64,000 nt of DNA from Paucidesulfovibrio longus DSM 6739 (GTDB lineage Bacteria > Desulfobacterota > Desulfovibrionia > Desulfovibrionales > Desulfovibrionaceae). The DNA lies in assembly GCF_000420485.1 (NCBI RefSeq), contig NZ_ATVA01000012.1, positions 1 through 64,000 of the forward strand, written 5' to 3'. The first letter of the stretch is position 1, and every line of letters begins with the position of its first letter. Shown piece by piece: positions 32,397 to 42,508 of this stretch. A program made the position numbers and the translations under genes. The notes beneath the pieces were generated by a model, which did no database searches, was not told the DNA's origin, and saw only the letters and a program-made list of their open reading frames with translations.

Positions 32397-33622
32397 TCGT
32401 AGCTCCTCAGGACCAGAGAGGCGTTCATTCCTCCCAGGCCAAAACTGTTTTTGATGAAATGTCGTACCGAAAGCTCCCCGGAGGTGACGGGCAGGTTGAT
32501 CCCGGCGCACTCGTCGTCGACGCGGTCGAGGTTGCAGTTCGGCAGGAGTTTGCCTTCTCTGGCCCCGCGAATGCCAAGAATGGTTTCCAGGGCTCCGGAG
32601 GCGGCGAGGGTATGGCCGAGATAGCCCTTGTAGCTGACCACAGGCGTGCGCGAGCCGAATAGCTCGCGAATCGCTGCGGCCTCGGCCCGGTCGCCTGCGG
32701 GCGTGGAGGTGGCGTGTGCGTTGACGAGGTCGATGTCTCCGGGGCCGAGTCCTGCGGAGTCGAGAGCCAGCGCCATGCAGGTTCGGATGGAGCCGTAGTC
32801 CGGGTTGGCCACGCTGGAGGGGTCCGTGTTCATGCCCGTCCCGACGATCTCCCCCAGGATGCGCGCTCCCCGGTCCCGTGCGCTGTCCAGGGACTCCAGG
32901 AGCAGCATGCCGCATCCTTCGGAGCAGACCACGCCGTCGCGGTCCGCATCGAAAGGACGGGACGCCGCGTCGGGGCGGTCGTTGAAGTGATGGGACGCCG
33001 CTTCCATGATGTCGAAGGTGCTGACCGTGAGGGGGTGGAACTCCTCGGTTCCTCCGCAAAGCATCGCGTCCTGCCACCCGCCGGCGATTGCTTCATATCC
33101 CTGGATCAGAGCATGCACCGCAGTGGCGCATGCTGCGGACGGGGCCGCGACTCGGCCGGTGATTCTCAGGGCCTGGGCCACGTTGCTGGCGGCGGAGTGG
33201 TTCATGACCTTGAAGAAGTGGGTGGAACGGATGCTGGTGATGCCCCCTTCGGCGAAATAGCTGCGGAAGAACTCCTCCAGGGCCGTGGGGCCGCCCGTGG
33301 TGCTGCCGAGGGTGAGCCCCAGGCGGGCCGCCTCAAAAGAGTCCACTTCCGCGTCCGCATCCTTCAGGGCCTGCTGCGTGGCGAAAAGGGCGAAGATCGA
33401 CATGGGGGACATGGAGCGGCGCTGCTGGCGGGGAATTTGTTTCGCATCCAGGTCGGGGACAATGCCGCCAACGCGCGGCCTCAGACCGCCCACCTCCTCG
33501 AGTCCCGGCAGGGCGCGCAAGGCGCTTTGTCCGCTGGAGGCGCCCTCCCAGAGGGCTTCGACTCCGATACCATAGGGGGAGACCGCACCCATGCCCGTGA
33601 CCACGACCCGCTTCAGCTGCAT
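32393..33622 (-). CDS. Beta-ketoacyl-ACP synthase II-type
   Basis: The 409-aa condensing enzyme has C165 in PSAACATAVHALI, His in VNAHATSTPAGD, and His in KGYLGHTLAASGALE. It is of FabF type and catalytically complete. It is one of three full ketosynthases in the cluster and may act in initiation or in a specific elongation step. It overlaps the oxidoreductase gene by 10 bp. Confidence 0.85.
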   Translation of the reverse strand: MQLKRVVVTGMGAVSPYGIGVEALWEGASSGQSALRALPGLEEVGGLRPRVGGIVPDLDAKQIPRQQRRSMSPMSIFALFATQQALKDADAEVDSFEAARLGLTLGSTTGGPTALEEFFRSYFAEGGITSIRSTHFFKVMNHSAASNVAQALRITGRVAAPSAACATAVHALIQGYEAIAGGWQDAMLCGGTEEFHPLTVSTFDIMEAASHHFNDRPDAASRPFDADRDGVVCSEGCGMLLLESLDSARDRGARILGEIVGTGMNTDPSSVANPDYGSIRTCMALALDSAGLGPGDIDLVNAHATSTPAGDRAEAAAIRELFGSRTPVVSYKGYLGHTLAASGALETILGIRGAREGKLLPNCNLDRVDDECAGINLPVTSGELSVRHFIKNSFGLGGMNASLVLRSYE

Positions 33623-35085
33623 GCGAGCACCTCTTTGCGAAGGGTTTCCCGGCCGACCAGGATGCCGCAGGCCACATAGGCGGAGATTACGGCACCCAGA
33701 ACCCCAGGGGCGATGACGGACTGCCCGGCGAGAACCAGTCCTTCGACTTTGGTCATAGGCAGGACCGGGTACTGACCGGCTGCATGCTCCGCACCGTAAA
33801 TTCCGCCGCGGGGGAGGCAGCCGAAGTCCCGAAAGGTCAGGGGCGTGGCGAAATCCATCGGTTCCAGCGTCTCCGCGACCTCCGGGAATCGGCGGACGAG
33901 AATGTCCAGAAACCGGGTTCGCAGGCCCTCTTTATAGTGGGAATATTCCTTCGTGCGTCGACCGGATTCCGTCAGCCATTCTTCTCGAACCTCTTCGGGG
34001 ACGCAGATCATGGCCGTCATTTCGCCTTGTTCTCCCGCCCGGCCGAGGAATACGGGAGAGTCGTCCAGCCTCCCTGGCGCGGGGTACATGGTGCGCGGGT
34101 CACTGGTGGGGAATTCAAGGATGTTTCGTCTGCGCAGCGCATCCGGCGTGCGGCGCAATCTGCCGAAGAGCATGGCCGAGGAGTGGCAGTTGCGTAGGCC
34201 GCGCATGCGTTTCCTATAGCCCGGGCGGAAGACGGTCTCCGGGGTCATCCCCGGCAGGGAGGCCGGAGGGGCCGTGAATACGCACCTTGCCGTGTAGAGT
34301 TCCTCTCCGTTGTCAAGGCGCAGCCCGGCTAGGTTCCCGGCGGAATCGAAGCAAAGCCGCCGAGCTTGCCGTCCCAGGAAAAGCGCGACGTCGTGTTCGG
34401 CGATGCGCTCCTCGTATCGCCGCGTCAGGGCGAGCCCGCCGCCGGAGATGCCGTGGACGGCGTGGAGATACGATCCCGCCACCTGGGCGTGCACACGTAA
34501 CAGGGCCCGTTCAGGCGGGACTCCGTAGAGGATGGAGTGTGCGCTCAGAACCGCCTTGAGGGCGTCGTCGCGGGTAAGGCGGTCCAGGAATCCGAGCAGG
34601 GACCGCTCGTCGTGCGCCAGCGACAGAGGTTCGTCCGGGAAGGAACGTTCCGGGTTGAGATAAGGTGAGTCTGCCCACTCCCGGTCCAGTTCCTGAAAGT
34701 AGGCCTTGATCGCATCACCGTTGCCGGGAAAGCTGCGGTTCAACGCTTCTTCAAAACGTTCGCGGCCGAAGGGCTGCAAAAAGGCGAGGCCCGTATCCCG
34801 GAAGCGCAGTTCGTCGAAGCCGTCCTCGGGATAGGGCTTGAGTTCCAGGCCGGGGAGGATCCCCAGGTGCAGGAAATAGCGCAGCAGAGGACCGTTCGGT
34901 CCCAGGCCGCCGGTGTAGTGCAGGCCAGTGTCGAAGCGCAGGCCGTTGCGCCGGAATCCGCGCAGGACCGGGGCAAGCCGATGATCGCGTTCCACCAGGG
35001 CGACGCGCATGCCGCGCCGCGCCAGGATAAGCGCGGATGTCATGCCCGAAATTCCTCCGCCGACAACGACCGCTTCGTATCGCAT
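33613..35085 (-). CDS. FAD-dependent oxidoreductase, phytoene desaturase/retinol saturase-like
   Basis: The 490-aa flavoprotein has an N-terminal dinucleotide motif AVVVGGGISGMTSALILARR with VALVERD. A CrtI-like C-terminal FAD segment (GLVLAGQSVIAPGVLGAVISAY) is also visible. Family members dehydrogenate, saturate or isomerise polyenes. It could alter the polyene chain or its end group. Such a gene is not part of the E. coli ape set, so this may mark a chemically different product. The start is ATG at 35085 within a TGATG junction. Confidence 0.78.
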   Translation of the reverse strand: MRYEAVVVGGGISGMTSALILARRGMRVALVERDHRLAPVLRGFRRNGLRFDTGLHYTGGLGPNGPLLRYFLHLGILPGLELKPYPEDGFDELRFRDTGLAFLQPFGRERFEEALNRSFPGNGDAIKAYFQELDREWADSPYLNPERSFPDEPLSLAHDERSLLGFLDRLTRDDALKAVLSAHSILYGVPPERALLRVHAQVAGSYLHAVHGISGGGLALTRRYEERIAEHDVALFLGRQARRLCFDSAGNLAGLRLDNGEELYTARCVFTAPPASLPGMTPETVFRPGYRKRMRGLRNCHSSAMLFGRLRRTPDALRRRNILEFPTSDPRTMYPAPGRLDDSPVFLGRAGEQGEMTAMICVPEEVREEWLTESGRRTKEYSHYKEGLRTRFLDILVRRFPEVAETLEPMDFATPLTFRDFGCLPRGGIYGAEHAAGQYPVLPMTKVEGLVLAGQSVIAPGVLGAVISAYVACGILVGRETLRKEVLACS

Positions 35086-36302
35086 CACGAAAACCTCAGA
35101 ACAAGGGAGGAGTTCGTTCCACCGAAGCCTGCGGCATTGCAGAGGGCCAGGGTTGGAGGCGTGGTGTCCGCCTCGGTGAGGATGTTCAGGCCTGCGGAAT
35201 GTTCGTCCGGGGTCTCGAAGTTGGCGCTTGCAGCCGTGAAGCCTTGCTGGCGCATGATAGTCGTGTAGGCCACCTGCGCGGCACCGGCCATCCAGAATTC
35301 ATGGCCGGTGAGTCCTTTGAGCGCGGAGATGCGTGGGCGCAATTCGCCGAAGACGGCGTGGATGTTCCGCGCTTCGGCTCCATCCCCGGCGGGCGTGGAG
35401 GTGGCGTGGGCGCAGAGATAGTCGATCTCCCCGGGCGAGAGCCCGGCGCTTCGAAGGGCGTTGTGCATGGCTGCGGCCAAGCCTGTGTCGCTGGGGACGG
35501 AAATGCTGCCTCCGTCCGAGGAAAAACCGTAGCCCGCTATGGTGCCGAGAATCCGTGCTCCGCGCTTCTCCGCCAGATCTCGTTGTTCCAGCAGCAGGGC
35601 GGCGGCCCCCCCGCTCGGCACGAGCCCGTCCCGCGAGGCGTCGAAGGGGCGGGAGGCCTGATGCGGGGCGTGCATGCGCTTGGAGAACGCACCGAGCCCG
35701 TCAAAACTGCACATGGACTGCCAGTTGATTTCCTGAGCGCCGCCACAGAGCATCCTTTCCTGGCGTCCCAAGGCGATCAGGTCCGCAGCCTGGCCCACGG
35801 CGTGGCCTCCGCTGGCGCAGGCTCCGCTAAGGGTCCAACAGGCACCTCTCGTCCCCAGAATCGTATTCAGATTCATGGTGATGGTCGAAGTCATGGATTG
35901 GAAGAGCAGGCCGCTGCCGATCAGGCGGGTCTCGCCGCACTCCCGCAGCCGCTCGACCTGATTCGTCGCTGCCAGGCAGCTGGAGTCCGAACCGAAAATC
36001 AGACCGCTCTGGTCGTTTTGCAGGTCTTCGGGGGCGAGGCCGGACATCCCAATGGCCTCCATCGCGGCGGTGTGCGCCTGGATGGCGAAGTCAGGCATGG
36101 TCTTGCGCTGTTTTCGGGAAAGGTATTCCTGCGGGTCGAATCCGGAAATGCGTCCGGTCAATGCGCTCTGAAAGCCCAAAGCGGCTCTTTCGGCATCGAC
36201 GACAATGCCGCTGCGCCCTTTGCGCAGGGATTCGCCCACGGCATCTACGCCGATGCCAAGACAGGAGACCAGGCCTATGCCAGTGATGACGACTTGATGC
36301 AT
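35085..36302 (-). CDS. Beta-ketoacyl-ACP synthase (ApeR-like position)
   Basis: The 405-aa protein has C162 in SGACASGGHAVG, His in CAHATSTPAGD, and His in LKGLTGHEFWMAGAA. The last motif differs from the usual GHTLGAAGA, so substrate handling may differ. It stands second in the operon, next to the ketoreductase, and may perform the first condensation with the aryl starter. Confidence 0.82.
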   Translation of the reverse strand: MHQVVITGIGLVSCLGIGVDAVGESLRKGRSGIVVDAERAALGFQSALTGRISGFDPQEYLSRKQRKTMPDFAIQAHTAAMEAIGMSGLAPEDLQNDQSGLIFGSDSSCLAATNQVERLRECGETRLIGSGLLFQSMTSTITMNLNTILGTRGACWTLSGACASGGHAVGQAADLIALGRQERMLCGGAQEINWQSMCSFDGLGAFSKRMHAPHQASRPFDASRDGLVPSGGAAALLLEQRDLAEKRGARILGTIAGYGFSSDGGSISVPSDTGLAAAMHNALRSAGLSPGEIDYLCAHATSTPAGDGAEARNIHAVFGELRPRISALKGLTGHEFWMAGAAQVAYTTIMRQQGFTAASANFETPDEHSAGLNILTEADTTPPTLALCNAAGFGGTNSSLVLRFS

Positions 36303-36307
36303 ACGCT

Positions 36308-37027
36308 TCAGGTGTGGATGCCGCCGTTGACCCCGATGACCTGGCCCGTCACGTACGAGGCGGCTGGTGAGCAGAGAAAGGAGACCACGCCGGCGACTTC
36401 TTCGGGAGAGCCGATTCGCCCGAGGGGGATTTGTTTTTTGATTTCATCCAAAGGAAGGCCCTCAAGCATTCCGGTGTCGATGAAGCCGGGAGCCACGGCG
36501 TTCACAAGGATTCCGCGCCGGGCGACCTCTTTGGCGAGAGAACGCGTGGCTCCGATGACTCCCGCCTTTGCCGCGGAATAGTTGGTCTGTCCGGCCACGC
36601 CTGTTTCACCGGAAGTGGAGGAAATGTTCACCACCCGTCCCCGACGCCTGCGAAGCATTGCGGGCAGCACCACTCGGCTGACGTTGAAGAAGCCGTTCAG
36701 GTGGACGTTGATCACGTCCTGCCAGTCGGCAGAGCTCATGAGCAGCATGATACCGTCCCGGGCGTACCCGGCGTTGTTCACGAGTACATCCGGCGTTTCT
36801 TCTCGGAGAAGGGGCCCCAGCACTGTCTCCGTCTCTTTGTAGGAGGCGACGTCAAAGGGCAGCAGGCGACAACTGCGGCCGCATGCGGTGATGCTTCCGG
36901 CCACTTCGTTGGCCGCAGCATGGTTGGAGCGGTAGTTCAGCCAGATGTCATGGCCATCGGAAGCGAGCTGTCGGGCGATAGCGGCCCCGATCCCGGAACT
37001 GCCTCCGGTGACGAGTGCGAGCGGCAT
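36308..37027 (-). CDS. 3-oxoacyl-ACP reductase, FabG family (ApeQ-like)
   Basis: The 239-aa short-chain dehydrogenase has the NADPH motif [22 protein letters not shown], and the Ser-Tyr-Lys triad in [21 protein letters not shown]. It reduces the beta-keto group in each elongation cycle. It is the first gene of the leftward cluster. The upstream ribosome binding site is weak. Confidence 0.86.
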   Translation of the reverse strand: MPLALVTGGSSGIGAAIARQLASDGHDIWLNYRSNHAAANEVAGSITACGRSCRLLPFDVASYKETETVLGPLLREETPDVLVNNAGYARDGIMLLMSSADWQDVINVHLNGFFNVSRVVLPAMLRRRRGRVVNISSTSGETGVAGQTNYSAAKAGVIGATRSLAKEVARRGILVNAVAPGFIDTGMLEGLPLDEIKKQIPLGRIGSPEEVAGVVSFLCSPAASYVTGQVIGVNGGIHT

Positions 37028-37063
37028 ATTGATCTATCTTGATTGAAGTTTACAAAGGAAATT

Positions 37064-37093
37064 TTCATAACCTAGGCGGCGTTCAATATGCAA
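37064..37093 (-). promoter_or_regulatory. Possible promoter of the aryl-polyene operon
   Basis: On the minus strand TTGCAT (37093-37088) and TATGAA (37069-37064) are separated by 18 bp, about 35 bp upstream of the ketoreductase ATG. The match is fair and this is the only long gap before the 19-gene run. Confidence 0.4.
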
Positions 37094-37181
37094 GGGCCAG
37101 ATGCGAGTCAGATAGTTAGTCAGTCCTGAAAAAGCCCTTTTACCGCTATGGGGCCGCCTTGCACGTCTGCCTGCATCTGAT

Positions 37182-37735
37182 CTAGGAAAACATCCAGAGC
37201 AGCATTTGAGCCCAAAAATGCCGCACCGCCCGCATCCTTTTTTTGAAGTTGAACGCCGCAGCGGCCATGAACAGGTTGATGGCGTCGCCGATGACGCCTT
37301 TCAGGTAGTTCCGCGCCATGCGGTGGTCATGCTTCAGATGACCGATCACCGGCTCGAACCCTGCCCTGCGCCGGAATCGCTGTCTGGCTTTGCGCCGTTC
37401 ATACGGAGTGTCGGTCTTCTTTGGCCGACAAGGCCTCAGGATCCTTGTGTCGCCGACCTGATTGGTCTCCCGGTAGCCCCGGTCGCAGATCGCCACGGTC
37501 GGACAGATTCCGGTCACCTGCCAGGTCTGTTCCACAGGACCTGCGGAAGGGTGTGACCATCGAAGATGTTCTCCTTGAACGACATGGCCCCCACGATGAT
37601 GCCGGTGGTTTTGGTCAACACGATCGATGCCTTGCGCCCGAGAAAGGCGGCATAGCCTGATAACTTGTCTACCTTGAAAACTCCGCCGAATGATCCGAAG
37701 AACCGAGGCCACTTCTGGCGGCGAGCCAGCCTAGT
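37182..37735 (-). pseudogene. IS5-family transposase remnant (frameshifted, N-terminus missing)
   Basis: The C-terminal frame (37182 to about 37540) reads AICDRGYRETNQVGDTRIL, FEPVIGHLKHDHRMARNYL and FMAAAAFNFKKRMRAV, typical of IS5-group transposases. The upstream part lies in another frame (GGVFKVDKLSGYAAFLGRKA, then GAMSFKENIFDGHTLPQVL), so a one-base shift near 37540 breaks the gene. The N-terminal half is absent; the remnant abuts the tnsE stop. It is not functional. Confidence 0.75.
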
Positions 37736-39338
37736 ATACGCGTTTTATCCAGCCAGCCACACGTTCAGCCCAGCTAGAGATGGACTCTGCCGTGAGGATG
37801 CCCTTGTTGTTGGAGGGGGTCTGTGGATGAGGGATGCCCTGATGCCCATCTCGTCCGTAGAGCGACTTGAGCAGGTCTGTTGGCCAACTGAGAGAGCGCT
37901 TAACAAGTTGGCTGGTTATTTGCTCTAAATCACGCGGCCAACGAGTGGGATGAGATGCACGCACAAGCTGAGTTGAGAGCGACGTCGCAGCATCAGATGT
38001 GTCTACTTCGAGCAGGCGAACAAAATAATTATGTGCAGAAATGTATGCGACAGCAATGCACCGTGGGTCTCCATTGGCCAGCAGATGTTTTGTGCAGCGT
38101 GCAATTGGAGGTAGCGGGTAAACGTTTTTGCCTAACAGGCGGCAGCCGTGCCGCTGGGTCAATGTTTGGATCAAACGCATGAAGACACTGAATTTATTAT
38201 CGAATAGGTGTCCGTTGTGAGAGTCGTCGTTGAGGTTGTTCCAGTCAGCACTGGCCAGTTCTTCTCCTGCTACAGCCTCATCCGTGCTGACGATGAAGTT
38301 CCCATTCACAGGCCGTCCTTCACCAGGTTTTCCGTAGGGCGTGATTTTCGTCTTGCTGGTTCGTTTGGTCGTTGTGAAGGGATTGCTGAAATCAATGCTC
38401 ATGTTGGCGCTGTTGATGATGGTGGTAAGGGTGTTTACATTTGGTGACGTATCATCATCAATTTCAAGGCTGCCTTGTGGTCTGATCGGTATAGGGGACT
38501 CGCCAGGGCCGTCGGGGCGCACCGGATGCTTGAAATCGGGATGCTCGAAGATGATATTCGTGGGTACATTCGCCTGAACATTCTGAATTTTGTCTATTTT
38601 GTAGACGAAAAGCGTGCCCGTCTGCTTATCGAACTGGCCGCGTACCCCAAATGACGCTCCCGGCAGTGGAGGAGGGCTGAAACGGAAATCCCAGACTCGG
38701 TTTGTTCCACGATTTCGCCCCTGAAGGAGCTGGGCGTTGCCAATGCTCTCGAATGCGGTACGCGCATCGTGGTCAAGGAGGATCCAGGCCAGGGTTTCCC
38801 TGCTTCGTGGGTCATTGAGATGTCGCAGAGTGTAGCCGGAAGAAGGCAGGACATTGACCAATGCCGAATTCGAATCCTCGTCAGTCTGAATGTCGAACTC
38901 CAGATTCAATGCGTTGGATGTCAGTGAGGTGCGCGCCAGGTAGCCGTCATGAAAAAACAGCGCCCTGGCCAGCTCAAATTCGGGAAGATAGACGGTTTTC
39001 TGTCCTTCAATCGGGAAAACAAAGCAAAACTGATCCCCGTCCCACCTGTTGCGGCAACCCATGATGGGGCAATCCTTGATTTGTCGTTCTTCCCAGTCAG
39101 AAGTGTCTTCGATGGAGAAGTCTTGCTCCCATCCTCCCTGTTTCTGTTCCGTTGTCGAATTCAGCAGGCTTTTGCGATAGAGTATCGGACCTTGTGAAAG
39201 CGTCAGGGTACGTTTGTTCTGTGTCGGGCGGAACTGTATGCTTACCGTCCAAGTTGAATCCTGCATGGATTTGAAGAGCTGGCCGATTGCCTGGATACGG
39301 GTATCGGGGACAATACCTCGCAGTTGGTAGCTGGGCAT
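37731..39338 (-). CDS. tnsE: Tn7-type transposition protein TnsE
   Basis: TnsE directs Tn7 into replicating DNA, often conjugal plasmids, through the processivity clamp. The 535-aa protein matches Tn7 TnsE in length and in landmarks: VYLPEFELARALFFHDGYLA, FDIQTDEDS, VRLLEVDTSDAATSLSTQL, and the C-terminal SLSWPTDLLKSLYGRDGHQG with SISSWAERV. Its start ATG shares a base with the stop of tnsD. Its presence means the element keeps both target pathways. Confidence 0.88.
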   Translation of the reverse strand: MPSYQLRGIVPDTRIQAIGQLFKSMQDSTWTVSIQFRPTQNKRTLTLSQGPILYRKSLLNSTTEQKQGGWEQDFSIEDTSDWEERQIKDCPIMGCRNRWDGDQFCFVFPIEGQKTVYLPEFELARALFFHDGYLARTSLTSNALNLEFDIQTDEDSNSALVNVLPSSGYTLRHLNDPRSRETLAWILLDHDARTAFESIGNAQLLQGRNRGTNRVWDFRFSPPPLPGASFGVRGQFDKQTGTLFVYKIDKIQNVQANVPTNIIFEHPDFKHPVRPDGPGESPIPIRPQGSLEIDDDTSPNVNTLTTIINSANMSIDFSNPFTTTKRTSKTKITPYGKPGEGRPVNGNFIVSTDEAVAGEELASADWNNLNDDSHNGHLFDNKFSVFMRLIQTLTQRHGCRLLGKNVYPLPPIARCTKHLLANGDPRCIAVAYISAHNYFVRLLEVDTSDAATSLSTQLVRASHPTRWPRDLEQITSQLVKRSLSWPTDLLKSLYGRDGHQGIPHPQTPSNNKGILTAESISSWAERVAGWIKRVY

Positions 39339-40846
39339 TATTTCACCTTATCGAGAAGTTCTCGCGCGGCTTGTTGAAGACGGAGATCGCTTAAACCCGA
39401 AGCGCGAAGTATCCGCCAACGTTTGAGAGGCAGATGGTTGGCTGACAGGGTCTGTATGGCTGTATAAATACGACGGACTTGATATTGTGAAACAGTTTCG
39501 GCGTGTTGATCAAGAAAGGAGGATGTGAGCGGGAGTCGCGCCATGTTTTTCGTGATCGTGGTCATCGGCCCCAGCCGCGTCAGATACCAGCGCCTGGAAC
39601 GCCGCAGTTTATTGGCAGACAAGTTTTCCGTCTTTCTGATGTCGCATAGCCGCACGTAGAATTCCTGGTCGCGGCGGGGCCAGTCCACTCGCTGGGGGCG
39701 GCGGCGCAGGCTCGCTTGGTGGGTTTTGTTGATTTGAAGCAACCACGCTCTGTCGCAACGATACAGAGCTGCGTAAACGGCTTGCCCCCCATGGAGGCGT
39801 GCCTGTTTGACTCCATACCGATTCAGGAGAGTTCGCCATGCCTTACGCTTGGCCAAGACCTCCCTGCTTAAGCGATCCGGCTGAGCAGGGGGCGCAGTAA
39901 TCGGCTTTCGGACCTTGGGGAATTGTGACACCAACCGCAGAATGTCCTGGAGGTTCCATTCCCGTCCCATGAAGACTTCCAGCACGGTGAGGTGCTCCAA
40001 GTAGCTGAACGCCTTGCGATGCTTTCTGAAGATGCCTTGGAGCCAGTGCGGAGGAGAGTCGTTCATCTGAAGGCCCATGCTCTCGAGCCAACGTGTTGAC
40101 CAAGTGGAATAAAGCTTGTCCAAGATCTGATCGTGCTTCATGTGCCGCCCCGCAGAGCATCCGTAATCAGCGGCCATGGCTGCATAGAATTGGCTCCACT
40201 GGTCAAGGGTGGGGGAAATCCCCGGAGGTATGGCGAGAAGCTCTCGAATGCGTTCGGTCATGCGGGTGTCTTCCACAGTGCATGCAGGCGGTCGTGAGGT
40301 GGTGATCAGATCGGGGGCGAGGGAGACGAAGGCATGGCGGTGAGCGGGGTGTCGTGCGAGCCGCGTAGGGGCGAGTTTGCCGTGACGCAAGCATATCTCC
40401 GCTCCACGAACTTGCCAGCAGCGCATCCAATACGGTTCCCCGTAACGTGTGATCTGCTCAATAACGCAATCCTGGCAAGCACGTAGCACGTCCGCTTGCC
40501 TGGTGCGCGAGGCGGCCACCCCAAGAAGAAGATGAACTGCGCCTCGGGTGCGTCCCCCCATGAGTTGAAGGCACTGTCGCCGGCGTTTCTCCGGCACGAA
40601 TGGGGCGTAGAGGGGAAAGAGCGTGTGCCGGTATGCTAATTTTTCGACGGAGAGTTCAGCGCCTGCAGGGTAGTGGCGAGCGATTGCAGCAAGGTGGCCG
40701 GTAAGGTCACATGTGGCCACAACTCGTCGGTCATCGAAGACCTCATCCAGCAGTTCCTTGGGGCTTGTTATTCCCAGGCGTACTCCTGCTCGGGCTATTG
40801 TGCTGTAAATCAGCTCGTCGGGGTAGGGCATGGGAAAGTTGAGCAC
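39338..40846 (-). CDS. tnsD: Tn7-type target selector TnsD (TniQ family)
   Basis: TnsD binds the 3' end of glmS and recruits TnsABC to attTn7. The 502-aa protein starts with the TniQ domain (PYPDELIYSTIARAGVRLG). It has a zinc-binding Cys/His set (C124, C127, C143, C152, H155: ACQDC ... MRCW ... ICLRH). The C-terminal half likely reads DNA. Its activity is supported by the insertion site 25 bp from the glmS stop. Confidence 0.9.
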   Translation of the reverse strand: MLNFPMPYPDELIYSTIARAGVRLGITSPKELLDEVFDDRRVVATCDLTGHLAAIARHYPAGAELSVEKLAYRHTLFPLYAPFVPEKRRRQCLQLMGGRTRGAVHLLLGVAASRTRQADVLRACQDCVIEQITRYGEPYWMRCWQVRGAEICLRHGKLAPTRLARHPAHRHAFVSLAPDLITTSRPPACTVEDTRMTERIRELLAIPPGISPTLDQWSQFYAAMAADYGCSAGRHMKHDQILDKLYSTWSTRWLESMGLQMNDSPPHWLQGIFRKHRKAFSYLEHLTVLEVFMGREWNLQDILRLVSQFPKVRKPITAPPAQPDRLSREVLAKRKAWRTLLNRYGVKQARLHGGQAVYAALYRCDRAWLLQINKTHQASLRRRPQRVDWPRRDQEFYVRLCDIRKTENLSANKLRRSRRWYLTRLGPMTTITKNMARLPLTSSFLDQHAETVSQYQVRRIYTAIQTLSANHLPLKRWRILRASGLSDLRLQQAARELLDKVK

Positions 40847-40852
40847 GGATAT

Positions 40853-42508
40853 TTACCCCACCTTTCCCATCCAACCCTCGACGTTGAAGATGTAGCCGCA
40901 GCTCGATAGGCGCAAATGCATAGATTTGTCTTCACCTTGGGCGAAAACGTGGCGAATGTCGGTTGGATCAAGGGCATCCCATTCTTTTTCCGGGATGCGC
41001 TTCGTTGGCTGTCGAGGCGTATGTTCTTCCCTGTCGTTATACCATTCGAGCACTATGGGGATGAGTTTCTGGAATGACAGGGCCGGATGTTCCAGAACGG
41101 CTTGCTCAACAAGTGGGACCACTCTTGTGGGATCGCAGTCCATCGACACCAGCAGTTCGTGAAGTCTGATGGCCTGCTCGTTTCCTGCATAGGGCAAAGG
41201 TTCTGGTAATTCGACCGCTGCCTGGGATATGGCGGTGGAGAGCTCCAAAATCCGGCCATCAATACCAGGCAAAGTCAAGTCTGAGTATTCGGCGATACGC
41301 TGCGGGTCGCCAGAACGCAGGGCACCCAGCATGGGGTGTACGGGTTTGAGCTCATCGTCGTATACCGTTCTGAGCAGCTTTGGCGTGATGCGTTCCGAGC
41401 GGGTCACGATAGCCCGCAATTGGGCAAGGACGAACAGCTTGACAACAATATCAAGCACCCCTTGCGTAAGGTCGTACCAGCAGTCTCTGATCTCGTCGCT
41501 GAGTATTTCTTCCCGTTTTTTGAGCCACTGGTACTTCCAAAGCTGATTTGAGAACGCAACCCATTCGGGACTTCTCGCTGATCTGCCTCCTGGGCTTTCT
41601 CTAGTCCACGCCCTCATGGGTTCCCAGAGCAGGGCGCCAAACCCTGCACCTCGTCTGCCGGATCGCAGGTCCATCTCAAAAATGGGGCGCGCTTTTGGCG
41701 TCCCAACGAATACAACAGGAAGTCCGATTGTGTTGACCAGGGTGACAAAGAAGTTGAGCATCTTCTCGACCCCGCCCGAGCGATGACGGCTGAGATGCTG
41801 TATCTCGTCGATCACCAGAACACCTACGCCGCAGGCGTTGGCCGTTTGGCTCATCAGGGCCAGCAACGTCTCAATGCCGTGACGTTTCCGCGTGTATCTG
41901 CGCTCGAAATCCGTCTGAAGTACTCGGTCCAAGGCTCGAAAAAATTGGATGCAAAGGCTCTTGAGAGAGCCGTCGTGGGGACAGTCCACCTTGAGATAAG
42001 TGACCTGCTTGAAATTATATTGCTCGTGGTAAATGGCCTGGGGGTAAGTGGCGAGAATGCGATTGAGCGTCGAAGTCTTTCCGCTTCCAGAGCAGCCGAT
42101 GAGAGACAGGCTACGTGCCGTCGATTCGGCTTGCTGAAAGCGGTAGACGTTAAGATCCCCCTGCATGACCCGTTCGTAACCGTTCTGAAGCTGAGTGTTC
42201 AAGGTGCCGTCGTTTAGGTTTCGGCCGACATACCCGCGCCGGATCATGATCGAAAGGCGCTCTTCAAGCTGCAGATGTTCACCGAGCGGTTGAAAAAAGT
42301 CGTCTAAAAGAGAAGAGACAATGTGGGCCCTCTGGCGACCGTCCCCCAAGGCATCCTTTGGGGGCAAAGGCGCGGTACCCTTCAGAGCCAGCTTGCACTG
42401 CTCCATGGTCAGCATTGGGGGGAGGGCCTCAATAAGCGGGTTGTCCCTGTAGCCCGGGATGTCGGATTTCCGGTAAAGAGCCCGGACGATGTTGGTTGGC
42501 AGTGGCAT
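40853..42508 (-). CDS. tnsC: Tn7-type AAA+ regulator TnsC
   Basis: The 551-aa ATPase links target selection to transposase. Walker A is SLIGCSGSGKTSTLNR (about residues 135-150) and Walker B is GVLVIDEIQHLSR. The C-terminus includes the region that contacts TnsA/TnsB. It lies between tnsB and tnsD, 6 bp from tnsD and directly abutting tnsB. Confidence 0.92.
   Translation of the reverse strand: MPLPTNIVRALYRKSDIPGYRDNPLIEALPPMLTMEQCKLALKGTAPLPPKDALGDGRQRAHIVSSLLDDFFQPLGEHLQLEERLSIMIRRGYVGRNLNDGTLNTQLQNGYERVMQGDLNVYRFQQAESTARSLSLIGCSGSGKTSTLNRILATYPQAIYHEQYNFKQVTYLKVDCPHDGSLKSLCIQFFRALDRVLQTDFERRYTRKRHGIETLLALMSQTANACGVGVLVIDEIQHLSRHRSGGVEKMLNFFVTLVNTIGLPVVFVGTPKARPIFEMDLRSGRRGAGFGALLWEPMRAWTRESPGGRSARSPEWVAFSNQLWKYQWLKKREEILSDEIRDCWYDLTQGVLDIVVKLFVLAQLRAIVTRSERITPKLLRTVYDDELKPVHPMLGALRSGDPQRIAEYSDLTLPGIDGRILELSTAISQAAVELPEPLPYAGNEQAIRLHELLVSMDCDPTRVVPLVEQAVLEHPALSFQKLIPIVLEWYNDREEHTPRQPTKRIPEKEWDALDPTDIRHVFAQGEDKSMHLRLSSCGYIFNVEGWMGKVG

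Noticed and set aside
37100-37125. Two AGTCA pentamers near 37106 and 37118 as a possible left Tn7 border
   Set aside because: Neither is followed by TGTGGGA or the TnsB repeats.
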